NCBI RefSeq assembly: GCF_030646925.1
Contig: NZ_JAUSKL010000087.1
Coordinates: 62,001 to 126,000, forward strand
Direction of reading: 5' to 3'
Length of the DNA: 64,000 bases
Origin: Candidatus Binatus sp.
Lineage (GTDB): Bacteria > Desulfobacterota > Binatia > Binatales > Binataceae
The notes beneath the pieces were generated by a model. That model did not search any database and was not told the DNA's origin. It saw only the letters and a list, made by a program, of their open reading frames with translations. Below, one piece after another: positions 10,095 to 19,164 of this stretch. The translations under genes were made by a program, and so were the position numbers. How positions within the stretch are numbered: position 1 is the first letter of the stretch; every line of letters begins with the position of its first letter.

Positions 10095-10230
10095 CTAACA
10101 GCGCGGAGCGCGCATCCCTCTTATTGCGATTCGGCCCTGCGGCCCGAAGTCGGCTTCGCGTCGCCCCAGGAAGCGGCCCCTTCGAAGCTCAGGGTAAACT
10201 CCACCCGTGAGGGGTTTCGGGAATTATTCT
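10095..10230 (+). repeat. interspersed repeat downstream of uvrB, copy 1
   Basis: Starts with CTAACAGCGCGGAGCGCGCAT, includes CGCCCCAGGAAGC and ends with CCCGTGAGGGGTTTCGGGAAT. These blocks recur in the same order at 17796-17884, where the middle is shorter. Both copies sit just behind the 3' end of a minus-strand gene. It occupies most of the 345 bp between the DUF559 gene and uvrB. Confidence 0.7.
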
Positions 10231-10255
10231 TGCCCTCCTGCGCGGCCTACCTGCC

Positions 10256-12523
10256 TCAGTGCGGAGGGCCGGGGATCAGCTTCAGCTTGTTCTGGCGCGG
10301 CGGGCTCTTCGCGCCCGCGGCGCCCGCAGCCGCGCCGGTCGCGGCGCCTGCGCCGCGACGTCCGCGCGTCTTGACCGGGATGATACCCCGTTCCGTGATG
10401 TCCTTGATCTTGTGTTTCTCGCCGCGCCCGCGCGCGGAATCGCTCGCATGATGATGCGCCGAGCCGGGCGGCGCCGACGGCAGTATCGGATGCTTCGGCT
10501 GATCCATCCCGAGCGCGTGACGCTCGAGTTTTTTGATCTTGTCGCGGAGTTCGGCGGCGCCTTCGTAGTCCAGTTTCTCGGCCGCTTCCATCATCTCGCG
10601 CCGAAGCGCCGTGATGCGATCGGAAAGTTCGTGCGGCGGGATAAATTCTTCTTCGGACTTGCCGTCGCCGATCTCCGGCACCACCGCCCATTCCGGCGAA
10701 TACATCTCGACCAGGGACGCGTCGATCGCTTTGACGATCGATTTCGCCGTGATGCCGTGCTCGACGTTGTAGGCGACCTGCTTGACGCGGCGCCGATCGG
10801 TTTCGTCGATCGCCTGGCGCATCGATTTCGTGATCGTATCGGCATACATGATCACGCGGCCGTTTAAGTGACGCGCGGCACGGCCGGTGGTCTGAATCAG
10901 CGAGCGCGCGGCGCGCAGAAATCCTTCCTTGTCGGCGTCGAGAATCGCCACCAGCGACACTTCCGGCAAATCGAGTCCTTCGCGCAGCAGGTTGATTCCG
11001 ACCAGCACGTCGAAATCGCCGCGCCTGAGCCCGCGGATGATTTCGACCCGCTCGATCGTTTCGATATCGGCGTGGAGATAGCGCACGCGGATGCCGAGGT
11101 CGTGGTAGTAGTCGGTCAAATCCTCGGCCATTTTCTTGGTGAGGCAGGTGACCAGCACCCGCTCATTGACGGCCACGCGCAGACGAATTTCTTCGAGCAG
11201 ATCGTCCACCTGCGTGCCGGCTTTGCGCACTTCGATCTGCGGGTCGATAAGTCCGGTCGGCCGAATCAACTGCTCGACGACCAGCCCGCCCGACCTCGCC
11301 AGTTCGTGATCGCCGGGAGTCGCCGACACGTAAACCGCCTGACTGACGTGCGATTCCCATTCCTCGAAGTTGAGCGGGCGATTGTCAAGCGCCGACGGCA
11401 GCCGAAACCCGAAATCGACCAGCACGCTTTTCCGCGAGCGATCGCCGCGATACATCCCGCCGATCTGCGGCACCGTCACGTGGCTTTCGTCGATGAAGTA
11501 GAGCGCATTCTTCGGAAAATAATCGAGTAGCGTCGGCGGCGCCTGTCCCGGCGAACGCCCGGTCAGATGACGCGAGTAGTTCTCGATCCCCGGACAGAAG
11601 CCCATCTCCGCCAGCAACTCCAGGTCGTAGCGGGTGCGCTGTTCGAGGCGCTGCGCTTCGAGCAGGCGATTCTCCTGGCGATAGAACTCGAGCCGCTCTT
11701 TCAATTCGATGCGGATGTTCGTGACCGCGATTTCCATCCGATCGGAGGTCGTCACGTAGTGCGACGCCGGATAGATCGCGACGCTCTGCAGCTTGCGGAT
11801 CACCTTGCCGCGCAGCGCGTCGATTTCGTACATCGCTTCGATCTGGTCGCCGAAAAATTCGATCCTCACCGCGCGCTGCTCCTCGTATGCGGGAAACACC
11901 TCGACCGTGTCGCCGCGCACGCGAAACGTCCCGCGATGAAAATCGTAATCGTTGCGCTGATACTGGATATCGACCAGCTTGCGCAGCACCCGATCGCGCT
12001 CGATCGTTTGCCCCTCCTCCACGAACACCACCGTCTCGAAATAAACTTCCGGCTCGCCGAGGCCGTAGATGCATGACACCGACGCGACGATCAGGACGTC
12101 GTTGCGCTCGAGCAATGCCTTGGTCGCCGAATGCCTGAGCTTGTCGATCTCGTCGTTGATGCTCGCGTCCTTCTCGATAAACGTATCGGTCGAGGGGACG
12201 TAAGCCTCGGGCTGGTAGTAGTCGTAGTACGAGACGAAATAGCGGACCGCGTTGTCCGGAAAGAGGCTCTTGAACTCGTTGTAGAGTTGCGCGGCGAGCG
12301 TCTTGTTCGGCGCCATCACGAGCGTCGGACGATTCACCCGCTCGATCACGTTCGCCATCGTGAACGTCTTGCCCGAGCCGGTTACGCCGAGCAGCACCTG
12401 ATGCGGCACGCCGTCGATTAGATTGCGGGTGATCGCGTCGATCGCGGCGGGCTGGTCGCCCTCGGGCTTGTAGCTCGATACCAGCCTGAAGACACCCTCT
12501 TTGCCGCGCGCCAGTGAAAGCAT
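10256..12523 (-). CDS. uvrB: excinuclease ABC subunit B
   Basis: DNA-damage-binding helicase-like subunit of nucleotide excision repair. 755 residues, longer than the usual ~670 because of an Ala/Gly/Lys-rich tail of about 70 residues. Visible: Walker A GVTGSGKT at 46-53, the beta-hairpin region [35 protein letters not shown], helicase motif VI region ([13 protein letters not shown]) and the C-terminal UVR domain ([20 protein letters not shown]) that contacts UvrC. The frame opens 60 codons earlier; the ATG at 12523 gives the conserved N-terminus. A uvrA-like gene lies 10 kb away on the other strand. Confidence 0.95.
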   Translation of the reverse strand: MLSLARGKEGVFRLVSSYKPEGDQPAAIDAITRNLIDGVPHQVLLGVTGSGKTFTMANVIERVNRPTLVMAPNKTLAAQLYNEFKSLFPDNAVRYFVSYYDYYQPEAYVPSTDTFIEKDASINDEIDKLRHSATKALLERNDVLIVASVSCIYGLGEPEVYFETVVFVEEGQTIERDRVLRKLVDIQYQRNDYDFHRGTFRVRGDTVEVFPAYEEQRAVRIEFFGDQIEAMYEIDALRGKVIRKLQSVAIYPASHYVTTSDRMEIAVTNIRIELKERLEFYRQENRLLEAQRLEQRTRYDLELLAEMGFCPGIENYSRHLTGRSPGQAPPTLLDYFPKNALYFIDESHVTVPQIGGMYRGDRSRKSVLVDFGFRLPSALDNRPLNFEEWESHVSQAVYVSATPGDHELARSGGLVVEQLIRPTGLIDPQIEVRKAGTQVDDLLEEIRLRVAVNERVLVTCLTKKMAEDLTDYYHDLGIRVRYLHADIETIERVEIIRGLRRGDFDVLVGINLLREGLDLPEVSLVAILDADKEGFLRAARSLIQTTGRAARHLNGRVIMYADTITKSMRQAIDETDRRRVKQVAYNVEHGITAKSIVKAIDASLVEMYSPEWAVVPEIGDGKSEEEFIPPHELSDRITALRREMMEAAEKLDYEGAAELRDKIKKLERHALGMDQPKHPILPSAPPGSAHHHASDSARGRGEKHKIKDITERGIIPVKTRGRRGAGAATGAAAGAAGAKSPPRQNKLKLIPGPPH

Positions 12524-12956
12524 ATCGACCCGTGAGTTTATCAGAGATCGAGGCGATGGACTAAACGAGCCGGCCGAAATGGCGCCTGTATCGCGATCAA
12601 CGCAGCTTGGTAAAGACCTGAAGAAGGCGGCGATGGCGTCAATAGGGCAAAGTGAACGCGCGCTAATCCGGCGCGAGGCACCCCCAAAAGAGGTAACTTT
12701 CATCCTCTTCAGAGTAGATTCCGGCTTTTTGACATTATTCGCCGGGAAAAAGACCCTTGTTTGATCGGCCCTTTCTCAAGTTAAGCGAGCACATCCGGAT
12801 GGCATCAGTGTTGCTGCTAATCAAGGTGGTGAGGTGGGCAGGCTGAAACCGAAACCGATCATCCGTGCGAATCTTTCCCATCAAATCCCAAACCTGACCA
12901 GCAATCGAGCGTCTCACGGAAACTCGGATCACGCTCACTTTTCCAGGAGGGCTAGT
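12524..12956. other. 433 bp divergent intergenic region
   Basis: Holds the upstream regions of uvrB (minus) and the secreted repeat protein (plus). AGGAGG at 12945-12950 is the ribosome binding site of the plus gene. A TTGACA-like hexamer is present near 12728, but no matching -10 box was found, so no promoter is called. I see no SOS box of the CTG-N10-CAG type by eye. Confidence 0.4.
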
Positions 12957-14318
12957 ATGAAGAATCGAAGATTAATTGCTTTCGTCGCGTGCGCGTTACT
13001 CGCGATAGCCGCGCCCGCAATGGCGGATTTGTATTCCGCGGGACCCGCCGGCAAACGATTCGAGCGATGGCTCACCCGCCATCCCAATGTCGCAAGTCAG
13101 CTGTCGGCAAATCCCTATCTGGTTTACAACCCAGGATGGCGTGCGGAACATACGGACGTACAGGAATTTTTCGAGCAGCATCCGGATGTATGGCAAGGGA
13201 TGGCGGCTGAGAGTAGGAAGTATTACAGTGACCGCTTCCGGCAGTTCCTCTCGAATCATCGGGAGATCGCTCGCGACATATCCGAGAATCCGTCCCTTTT
13301 GTACAATCCCGTGTACCTCGACGCGCATCCGAGGCTTCAAGAATTTCTCGCGCAGAATCGGTCTGTCTGGCAGTGGGGTTCCTTGGGCACCGAGTATGCG
13401 CGTGTCCCGGACAACTACGGCGATGCGTGGGGCGACTACGACGAGAACCGCCAGTGGCACGACTACTATTGGTGGCATCAGAATCGTCCCGATTGGTTCT
13501 GGTCTCATCATCCTGAATGGGCCGCGAATGAACCCGCCTGGCGCGACTACGACGGCGACTTCGACGAAACCCGCCAGTGGCACGATCGCAACTGGTGGGC
13601 ACAGAATCGCGCCGATTGGGTAAAGACGCATCATCGCGACTGGGGCGATTGGGACGAAAATCGCCAGTGGCACGATCGCGACTGGTGGGCGCAGAACCGC
13701 GTCGACTGGGTCGCGCGCAATCGCACCAACTGGCTCCAGCAGCGCCAGACCTACGAGCAGGCGCTCAGAAACGCTCAGGCGAAAGCACAGCAGCAGGATC
13801 TGAAGATCAAGCAACTGCGCGATCAGCAGCGTGCATCGCAACTGCAAGAGCAGTCACAGCGGCAGCAGGCTGCCCGACTTGAGCAGCAAAGACAGCAGCA
13901 GCAGGAATCGGCAAGACTCGAGCAGCAGCAGAAAATGCATCGGATGCCGCCGATTGAAGTCGCGCCCCCGATGCACAAGATGCCTCCTGCGGGCGTTGGC
14001 GTGAGCAACGCGCCGCCGATGCACAAGATGCCGCCGATTGCCGTCCAACCGCCGATGCATAAGATGCCTCCTGCGGGCGTTGGCTCGGGCAGCGGCGAGG
14101 AATCCAGGATGCATCGCATGCCGCCAGTCGAGGCCGAACCCAAGATGCATAAGATTCCGCCGATTGCTGCGGAGCCTCGGACGCCGCAGGCTGGCTCAGA
14201 CGTGGCGCAGCAGAACATGAAGAAGATGAACAAACATGGCAAGGCCGAACCGGCTCCGCAGGGCGCCGTCCATGAATCGAAGGAGATCAATGGCGGCGCC
14301 GGCGAAGTGAATCACTAG
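12957..14318 (+). CDS. secreted Trp-rich repeat protein with MH(K/R)(M/I)PP tail
   Basis: 453 residues; no family recognised. Signal peptide at 1-23 (cleavage after AMA). Two repeats of about 90 residues in total carry the motif HP-N-V...NP..VYNP.WR..H...F...HP.VW. Three Trp/His-rich repeats follow, each built as DENRQWHDRDWWAQN plus RVDW. Then comes a Gln/Arg-rich coiled-coil-like stretch (about 265-320) and a tail with six boxes of Met-His-(Lys/Arg)-(Met/Ile)-Pro-Pro. Start fixed by AGGAGG six bases ahead. It is followed by a paralogue sharing the two repeat types but lacking the Met/His tail. The tail could bind metal such as Cu+; this is inference. Confidence 0.8.
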   Translation: MKNRRLIAFVACALLAIAAPAMADLYSAGPAGKRFERWLTRHPNVASQLSANPYLVYNPGWRAEHTDVQEFFEQHPDVWQGMAAESRKYYSDRFRQFLSNHREIARDISENPSLLYNPVYLDAHPRLQEFLAQNRSVWQWGSLGTEYARVPDNYGDAWGDYDENRQWHDYYWWHQNRPDWFWSHHPEWAANEPAWRDYDGDFDETRQWHDRNWWAQNRADWVKTHHRDWGDWDENRQWHDRDWWAQNRVDWVARNRTNWLQQRQTYEQALRNAQAKAQQQDLKIKQLRDQQRASQLQEQSQRQQAARLEQQRQQQQESARLEQQQKMHRMPPIEVAPPMHKMPPAGVGVSNAPPMHKMPPIAVQPPMHKMPPAGVGSGSGEESRMHRMPPVEAEPKMHKIPPIAAEPRTPQAGSDVAQQNMKKMNKHGKAEPAPQGAVHESKEINGGAGEVNH

Positions 14319-14357
14319 ACCTTGAGCATTCCAGCTTTGGGTCGTAACGAATGAGAT

Positions 14358-14390
14358 AATCGGGAACCCAAATCAGGATCCCCGATTTTG
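14358..14390 (+). terminator. possible intrinsic terminator
   Basis: AATCGGG and CCCGATT pair across a 16-base loop, followed by TT. It lies 40 bp behind the first secreted repeat protein and ahead of the paralogue. The long loop and short T run make it weak. Confidence 0.45.
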
Positions 14391-14440
14391 ATACGCAAGA
14401 TGAAATTGAATAAGTGAGATTGGTGCAGGGAGGAAGGAAG

Positions 14441-15274
14441 ATGAAGCGACTACGAACCGCAGCCCTGATCGCGAGTGCCGTGCTGACATTCGCGGCTCCA
14501 GCGTTCGCGCAGGGATGGTTCTCTGGCGCCGACGGCCAGACTTTCCAGGAATGGCTCTCGGGTCATCCAAATGTCTCGCGCAGTCTGGGCGCCGATCCCT
14601 ATCGAATCTACGATCCGCAGTGGCGCGCCAATCATCCCGAGCTGCAGGATTACATCCAGAATCATCCGGGCGTATGGAACAACCTGCGCGCGCAAGGATC
14701 GACTTACTACGACCAGCGCTTTAACGAGTTCCTGGCCAATCATCCGCGCTCGGCGCGCGAGCTGCGCGCGAATCCGGAGTTAATCTACGACCCGCGCTTT
14801 CGCGCTCAGCATCCGGAGCTGAACGAATTCTTGGCGACGCATCCAAGCGTCTGGCGCGCCGTCAAAAACGATTATCGGCCTGTTCCGATGCCCAACCGAT
14901 GGGGCGCGTACGACCGTAATCGTCAGTGGCGTGACTACACCTGGTGGCATGAAAACGATCGCGATTGGTTCTGGAAAAATCATCCTGAATGGGCAGCGAA
15001 CCATCCTGATTGGCGCGACAACGACGGCGATTGGGACGAGCACCGCCAGTGGCACAATCGCGATTGGTGGGCGTCGAATCGTCGCGATTGGGTAGAAGCT
15101 CATCATCCGCGCTGGTTCGACAAACACGAAGCCCACGCGGAACGGAAGGCGCAAAAGGACGCCGAGAAAAACGCCCGGCACGCGCAGAAGGATGCGGCCA
15201 AAGAGGCCAAGGCCGAGTCCAAGCACGATCAGGGACATGGCCGCGGGCATGGCAAAGGACACGACAACGACTAA
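14441..15274 (+). CDS. secreted Trp-rich repeat protein, paralogue
   Basis: 277 residues; no family recognised. Signal peptide at 1-23 (ending FAAPAFAQG). Two repeats of the HPNVSRSLGADPYRIYDPQW type span about 30-130. Two Trp-rich repeats (DRNRQWRDYTWWHEN, DEHRQWHNRDWWASN) follow. The C-terminus is a charged Lys/Ala helix ending in a His/Gly-rich stretch (HGRGHGKGHDND). GGAGGAAGG lies just ahead of the ATG. It arose by duplication with its upstream neighbour and has a different tail, so the repeats are the conserved core. Likely periplasmic or surface exposed; role unknown. Confidence 0.8.
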   Translation: MKRLRTAALIASAVLTFAAPAFAQGWFSGADGQTFQEWLSGHPNVSRSLGADPYRIYDPQWRANHPELQDYIQNHPGVWNNLRAQGSTYYDQRFNEFLANHPRSARELRANPELIYDPRFRAQHPELNEFLATHPSVWRAVKNDYRPVPMPNRWGAYDRNRQWRDYTWWHENDRDWFWKNHPEWAANHPDWRDNDGDWDEHRQWHNRDWWASNRRDWVEAHHPRWFDKHEAHAERKAQKDAEKNARHAQKDAAKEAKAESKHDQGHGRGHGKGHDND

Positions 15275-15332
15275 TCGATGCAGAATCAATCGACCGCCCA
15301 TGCCGCAGGCATTGGGGGCGGCTGGTGTGCGA

Positions 15333-15365
15333 AAATCGGGACTTCGAAGGAGGTCCCGATTTTTT
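15333..15365 (+). terminator. intrinsic terminator
   Basis: AAATCGGGAC pairs perfectly with GTCCCGATTT around a 10-base loop and runs into TTTTTT. It closes the secreted repeat-protein transcription unit. The rest of the 308 bp gap to the next gene shows only the ribosome site GAGGAGGA at 15571-15578. Confidence 0.85.
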
Positions 15366-15582
15366 ATCCGTCATGATTTCGTCAAATTGTGGCAACCCGT
15401 TATTCGCGCAATTGTAAAAATCTCAACTGCCCTCGCCGGGACGTATTGCATTTACGCCACGAATATAACTATATTTCCCCGTCAATTGGGCCACGCGTCC
15501 GTTTGTACGTATCGAACGCGCCGGGCCGGGGGCATACGGGGTTCGTTCTGCGCATACCACGCACTCGGGTGAGGAGGAGTTC

Positions 15583-16296
15583 ATGAGATTGAAATCGAGA
15601 CTAGTTAAGTCGGCTGCGACGATTGTAGGCGCCGTCTTTTTGGCGAGCAGCTTAAGCAGTTGCGCGTATCTGCGGCAGCCGCGCTCATGGGGAAACTGCG
15701 CAATCATCGGAGCAGCATTGGGTGCCGGCGCGGGAGCAGCCTCCGGTATCGTCATCGCTGACAACGTCCGCGGCCACGGCGACACCTCGAGCGACGCGAA
15801 GACCTGGGGTGGAATCGGTGGCGCCGCTGCCGGTGCACTGATTGGCGGTCTCGCCGGACATTACATTTGCGATCCAATCATTCCTCCGCCTCCTCCGCCG
15901 CCGGCGCCTCCACCGCCTCCTCCGCCGCCGCCGCCACCGCCGCCGCCTCCTCCTGCCAAGGAGAAGCTGGTTCTACGTGGCGTGCACTTCGACTTCGACA
16001 AGTCGAATATCCGGCCGGGTGATGCGGCAGTTCTGGATGAAGCCGCGGCCACTCTGAAGGCCAGCCCGAACGTCGCGATCAACGTCAACGGATACTGCGA
16101 CGCGATCGGCAGCGTCGAGTACAATCTGAAACTGTCCGACCGCCGTTCGAACTCGGTCGTGGATTACCTGGTGAAGGCCGGTATCCCCGAGAGCCGTTTG
16201 ATTCCGCACGGCTACGGCAAGAGCGATTTCGTCGCGACCAACGACACGGCCGAAGGCCGCGCTCAGAACCGGCGCGTCGAACTGATGCCTCAATAA
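15583..16296 (+). CDS. OmpA-family lipoprotein with polyproline linker
   Basis: 237 residues. Lipoprotein signal with lipobox LSSC, then a glycine-zipper segment (about 42-95, GAALGAGAGAASG and GGAAAGALIGGLAG) likely to enter a membrane, a Pro-rich linker of about 24 residues, and a C-terminal OmpA-like peptidoglycan-binding domain (about 130-237) with VHFDFDKSNI and AEGRAQNRRVEL. In the domain the usual GHTD reads GYCD. Probably tethers the outer membrane to peptidoglycan. GAGGAGGA precedes the ATG, and a strong terminator follows. Confidence 0.9.
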   Translation: MRLKSRLVKSAATIVGAVFLASSLSSCAYLRQPRSWGNCAIIGAALGAGAGAASGIVIADNVRGHGDTSSDAKTWGGIGGAAAGALIGGLAGHYICDPIIPPPPPPPAPPPPPPPPPPPPPPPPAKEKLVLRGVHFDFDKSNIRPGDAAVLDEAAATLKASPNVAINVNGYCDAIGSVEYNLKLSDRRSNSVVDYLVKAGIPESRLIPHGYGKSDFVATNDTAEGRAQNRRVELMPQ

Positions 16297-16325
16297 ACGA
16301 GTTCGGTCAAAACTGAACGTCAGCC

Positions 16326-16361
16326 AACGGCCGCAGTCCCACTCGGGGCTGCGGCCGTTTT
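16326..16361 (+). terminator. intrinsic terminator of the OmpA-type gene
   Basis: AACGGCCGCAG pairs with CTGCGGCCGTT; CCC/GGG extends the stem inside, and the hairpin is followed by TTTTC. It lies 30 bp behind the stop codon. Confidence 0.85.
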
Positions 16362-16421
16362 CATTTCGATCAACTGAACGCGTTGAGGATCCGCGTCCGG
16401 AAGTTTCTTTCCTTCTCCAGA

Positions 16422-16562
16422 CACAGGCTAAAGCCTGTGCCACCTCACCTGTGCCGCTCCTCAGAGATTTACCTGAGCGACCCAGGATTCAGCCAATCTG
16501 AGATTCCTGCGTTAGCCTGTGGAGGTTCTGTCCATGTGAGGGGCTTCAGCCTGTGAAGTTTT
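16422..16562. repeat. palindrome-rich repeat segment
   Basis: CACAGGCT-AA-AGCCTGTG is a perfect palindrome at the left end. Related pieces TTAGCCTGTGGAGG and GGGGCTTCAGCCTGTG follow within 130 bp. This fills most of the gap between the OmpA-type gene and the next secreted protein. It resembles REP-like dispersed elements; no second copy was seen in the window. Confidence 0.5.
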
Positions 16563-16653
16563 CGCGCATTTCACGTATTTTCACTGACCTGCATTTTTGC
16601 TATACACATTCGCGGCGACACTGGGAGGCAACTTGGGAAGGAGGATTAACAAC

Positions 16654-17253
16654 ATGAGAATCCGGGGATTGCTCACCGCGCTCGCGATTGTTGCTTTGAC
16701 TGTTCCGATGCCGCGCCTGAGTTGCGCGCAAGATTCGCCTGACCCATCACCGATTTCGAAGGTCGCGATCACGGTGCCGATTCCCGACGCCGCTTCGCCG
16801 GCGGCGGGGCAAGGTGCCGGGGTGCCGGATTCGGCTGCGCCCGCTCCGAAATCAACGCTCAAGGAAAAGGTGCAGGCATTCGTAAAAAAAATCACGCCTG
16901 ATCGCCTCAAACGAGATATCGAATTCAAAACTGCGGCGGAGACCTTCCCGCAATTCTGTCAGCATTGGGAGCAGAATCTGCGCGAACGCGAAACCAACAA
17001 TCTTCAGAAGCTGATCTATACGCTCAAGCAGGGCTTCGAAACCGCGACCTATACCGGCTATGGAAAGATCGCCGGTTGCGAATGTCATCAGTCGAAGGAC
17101 GGCTACTCAATCGGCAAAATCACCTACGAGGAATTCATTTACTACTTGACGGGGAAGACCAGGGACGAAGCGCGCAAGACTGCTCCGCAAACAGTCAGCG
17201 ATACTCACACGACTGAGATCTTTCGCTTCGAAAAGAATAAGTGGTTCTACTAG
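16654..17253 (+). CDS. secreted protein of unknown function
   Basis: 199 residues. Signal peptide at about 1-25 (MRIRGLLTALAIVALTVPMP), then a Pro/Ala-rich low-complexity stretch to about 70 and a globular C-terminal region. Cys residues occur as FCQHWE and as ECHQ in the sequence GKIAGCECHQSKDGYS, a compact cluster that could hold a metal or disulfide. GGAGGAT lies 9 bases ahead of the ATG. No family recognised. Confidence 0.65.
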   Translation: MRIRGLLTALAIVALTVPMPRLSCAQDSPDPSPISKVAITVPIPDAASPAAGQGAGVPDSAAPAPKSTLKEKVQAFVKKITPDRLKRDIEFKTAAETFPQFCQHWEQNLRERETNNLQKLIYTLKQGFETATYTGYGKIAGCECHQSKDGYSIGKITYEEFIYYLTGKTRDEARKTAPQTVSDTHTTEIFRFEKNKWFY

Positions 17254-17281
17254 CCGATTAGTCAGTGAGTAGGAGTGCTCC

Positions 17282-17569
17282 TTGAACCCTCTATCGGCTA
17301 TCGTAGATAGACTTCATAACCTCTTCGAGGGCGCTAGCGACGGAAGCATAGAACGGCCCGAAACTATTCACTGGGCCGTTCTTCCTTTCACGCTGGGAGC
17401 GATGGCTCTTGCGTGGGATACGATTGTCCTGCCGCTAGCAGCGCCACGTTGGATCCCGCCTCGATACTGGGGGAACATGGCGTCGAATGTAGCCTTGGTT
17501 CTTGTCCCTACGACTCTTTCGTTCACCGCGCGCTCCTGTTCATCAAGCCAACCGGGGCAAATTCAATGA
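17282..17569 (+). CDS. small membrane protein, hypothetical
   Basis: 95 residues from a TTG start preceded by AGGAGTG. One or two hydrophobic segments (about 30-50 and 65-82) are visible. The stop overlaps the next start as ATGA, which supports both frames being translated. No family recognised; codon use is less biased than in neighbours, so this could be spurious. Confidence 0.4.
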   Translation: MNPLSAIVDRLHNLFEGASDGSIERPETIHWAVLPFTLGAMALAWDTIVLPLAAPRWIPPRYWGNMASNVALVLVPTTLSFTARSCSSSQPGQIQ

Positions 17570-17766
17570 GTCCCAAAAGACGATTTGGATTTTTTTTGCG
17601 CACGATGAACGTGTGGTTTCTTGGCGCCTGCACAATAGGAATTGTTTCTTCAACATACGGTCTACTTACCGGTCATTCCTCCCGAGTGCTTTCCGGGATC
17701 CTCGTAGCCGAATACGTCATCACGGGGCTGGCTTCAGTGAGATTTCCGCTAGGCGGCAATCGGTAG
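17566..17766 (+). CDS. small two-helix membrane protein, hypothetical
   Basis: 66 residues from an ATG overlapping the preceding stop (ATGA). Basic N-terminus (MSPKRRFGFFLR), then hydrophobic segments at about 14-32 and 38-56. Probably coupled to the preceding small membrane protein. No family recognised. Confidence 0.4.
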   Translation: MSPKRRFGFFLRTMNVWFLGACTIGIVSSTYGLLTGHSSRVLSGILVAEYVITGLASVRFPLGGNR

Positions 17767-17795
17767 AACGTGGATTCGATTGCCGGAACCGTCCT

Positions 17796-17884
17796 ACTAA
17801 CAGCGCGTAGCGCGCATCTTGTGGCCCCAGGAAGCCCGAAACCCGTGAGGGGTTTCGGAAATTACTCTGCTCTTCCCCGCTCTC
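17796..17884 (+). repeat. interspersed repeat downstream of acyl-CoA dehydrogenase, copy 2
   Basis: CTAACAGCGCGTAGCGCGCAT, GCCCCAGGAAGC and CCCGTGAGGGGTTTCGG recur from 10095-10230. The last block here is a perfect hairpin, CCGAAACCC-GTGA-GGGTTTCGG. It sits 24 bp behind the 3' end of the acyl-CoA dehydrogenase gene and might work in transcript end protection. Confidence 0.7.
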
Positions 17885-17907
17885 ACTTTTGCTTTCCACG
17901 CGCGCGC

Positions 17908-19143
17908 TCAGTTCAGCTCCTTACTGCTGTAGCCGAGGATTCGGCGCGCGATAATGATCATATTGATCTGCTGCGTGCCCTCGAAGATATCGTTGATCTT
18001 CGCGTCGCGCATCCACTTCTCGACCAGATGCTTGCGCGAATAGCCGATCGGCCCCAGCAACTCGACCGCCTTCTGCGTGATCAGCGTGACCGCGAGTCCC
18101 GCCTTGGCCTTCGCCATCGACGCTTCCAGGCTGTTGCGCTTGCCGAGATCGAGCATCCACGCCGCGCGCCACGTGAGCAGCCGCGCCGCCTGCAACTGTA
18201 CTTCCATTTCCATGAAGTCGCGCTCGATCGTGGTCAACCGCCGCGGTGAAATCCCGTAACGGATCGCCACCTTCTGCTCTTTCAGGAAATCGCGCACGAA
18301 ATCGAGCGCCGCGCGCCCTACCCCGATCGCCATCGCCGCAACGATCGGCCGCGTCGCGTCGAAGGTCGCCATCACGTCCTTGAAACCGCCTTCGCGCTTG
18401 ACCTCCGCACTGCCGAGCAGATGATCGAATGGCACGCGGCAATTGTCGAAAACGATCGCCGCGGTATCCGATGCGCGAATTCCGAGTTTGTTCTCGACCC
18501 GCACCACGTCCATCCCGGGCGTGTTGTGCTCGACCACGAACGGCTTGATTCCCGCACGCCCCGCGCTCTTATCCACCGTCGCCCACACCACGACGAAGCC
18601 CTCGGATTTCTCCGCCGCCATCTCGCCCGCGGTGCAAAAAATCTTGGTGCCGTTGATCACCCAGTGATCGCCGTCGCGCGTGGCAGTCGTAGTGACGGCG
18701 GCTGAATCCGAGCCGCATCCCGGCTCAGTGATCGCCATCGCGCCCCACTTGGGCTTGCCTTCGCGAAATCGTTTCAGGAATCGTTCTTTCTGCTCCGCGG
18801 TGCCAGCCGCCATCACTGCCGCGCCGCCAAGGCCTGCGTTTGGCGTCGATAGGAACAGGCCCGCGTCGCCCCAGCATAGTTCTTCGGTGCTCAGCACGGT
18901 GTAGAGATTGCGCAATTTCGGACCCGCGTCGGCTTTCGCGCCGTCGCCGGCTTTGTCCTTATCGTTGCCGACCTGGACTTCGGCCATCGCGGACGCCGAC
19001 CACATCGATTCGTAAAACTGCGTCGGCTTGACGTGCTCGTGCTCGTCGCAGTCGCGCGAAATCGGCCGCATCATTTGCTCCGAAACCATGCGATACATCT
19101 TGAGCCGATTGACTACTTGCGGTTCGAGTTCGAAATCGATCAT
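17908..19143 (-). CDS. acyl-CoA dehydrogenase, catalytic-Glu subunit
   Basis: 411 residues, FAD-dependent alpha,beta-dehydrogenation of acyl-CoA. Visible: FAD/substrate segments ITEPGCGSDSAAVTTTA and WVINGTKIFCT, and the C-terminal RDAKINDIFEGTQQINM with the probable catalytic base E388 in FEGT. The ATG at 19143 has GGAGA ahead. It follows a second acyl-CoA dehydrogenase gene by 21 bp. The two proteins have different lengths and only this one has the EGT motif, so they may form a heteromer (inference from the alpha2beta2 type known in steroid side-chain degradation). Confidence 0.92.
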   Translation of the reverse strand: MIDFELEPQVVNRLKMYRMVSEQMMRPISRDCDEHEHVKPTQFYESMWSASAMAEVQVGNDKDKAGDGAKADAGPKLRNLYTVLSTEELCWGDAGLFLSTPNAGLGGAAVMAAGTAEQKERFLKRFREGKPKWGAMAITEPGCGSDSAAVTTTATRDGDHWVINGTKIFCTAGEMAAEKSEGFVVVWATVDKSAGRAGIKPFVVEHNTPGMDVVRVENKLGIRASDTAAIVFDNCRVPFDHLLGSAEVKREGGFKDVMATFDATRPIVAAMAIGVGRAALDFVRDFLKEQKVAIRYGISPRRLTTIERDFMEMEVQLQAARLLTWRAAWMLDLGKRNSLEASMAKAKAGLAVTLITQKAVELLGPIGYSRKHLVEKWMRDAKINDIFEGTQQINMIIIARRILGYSSKELN

Positions 19144-19164
19144 CGGGTTTTCTCCGCGTGCCAC

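Noticed and set aside
13823-14290. Minus-strand Cys/Gly-rich frame with regular repeats
   Set aside because: It is the antisense reading of the Met-His-Pro-Pro repeats of the plus-strand secreted protein, which has a signal peptide and ribosome site.
15880-15960. CCG/CCT-rich run resembling a simple tandem repeat or CRISPR
   Set aside because: It encodes the polyproline linker of the OmpA-type lipoprotein in frame; no spacers.
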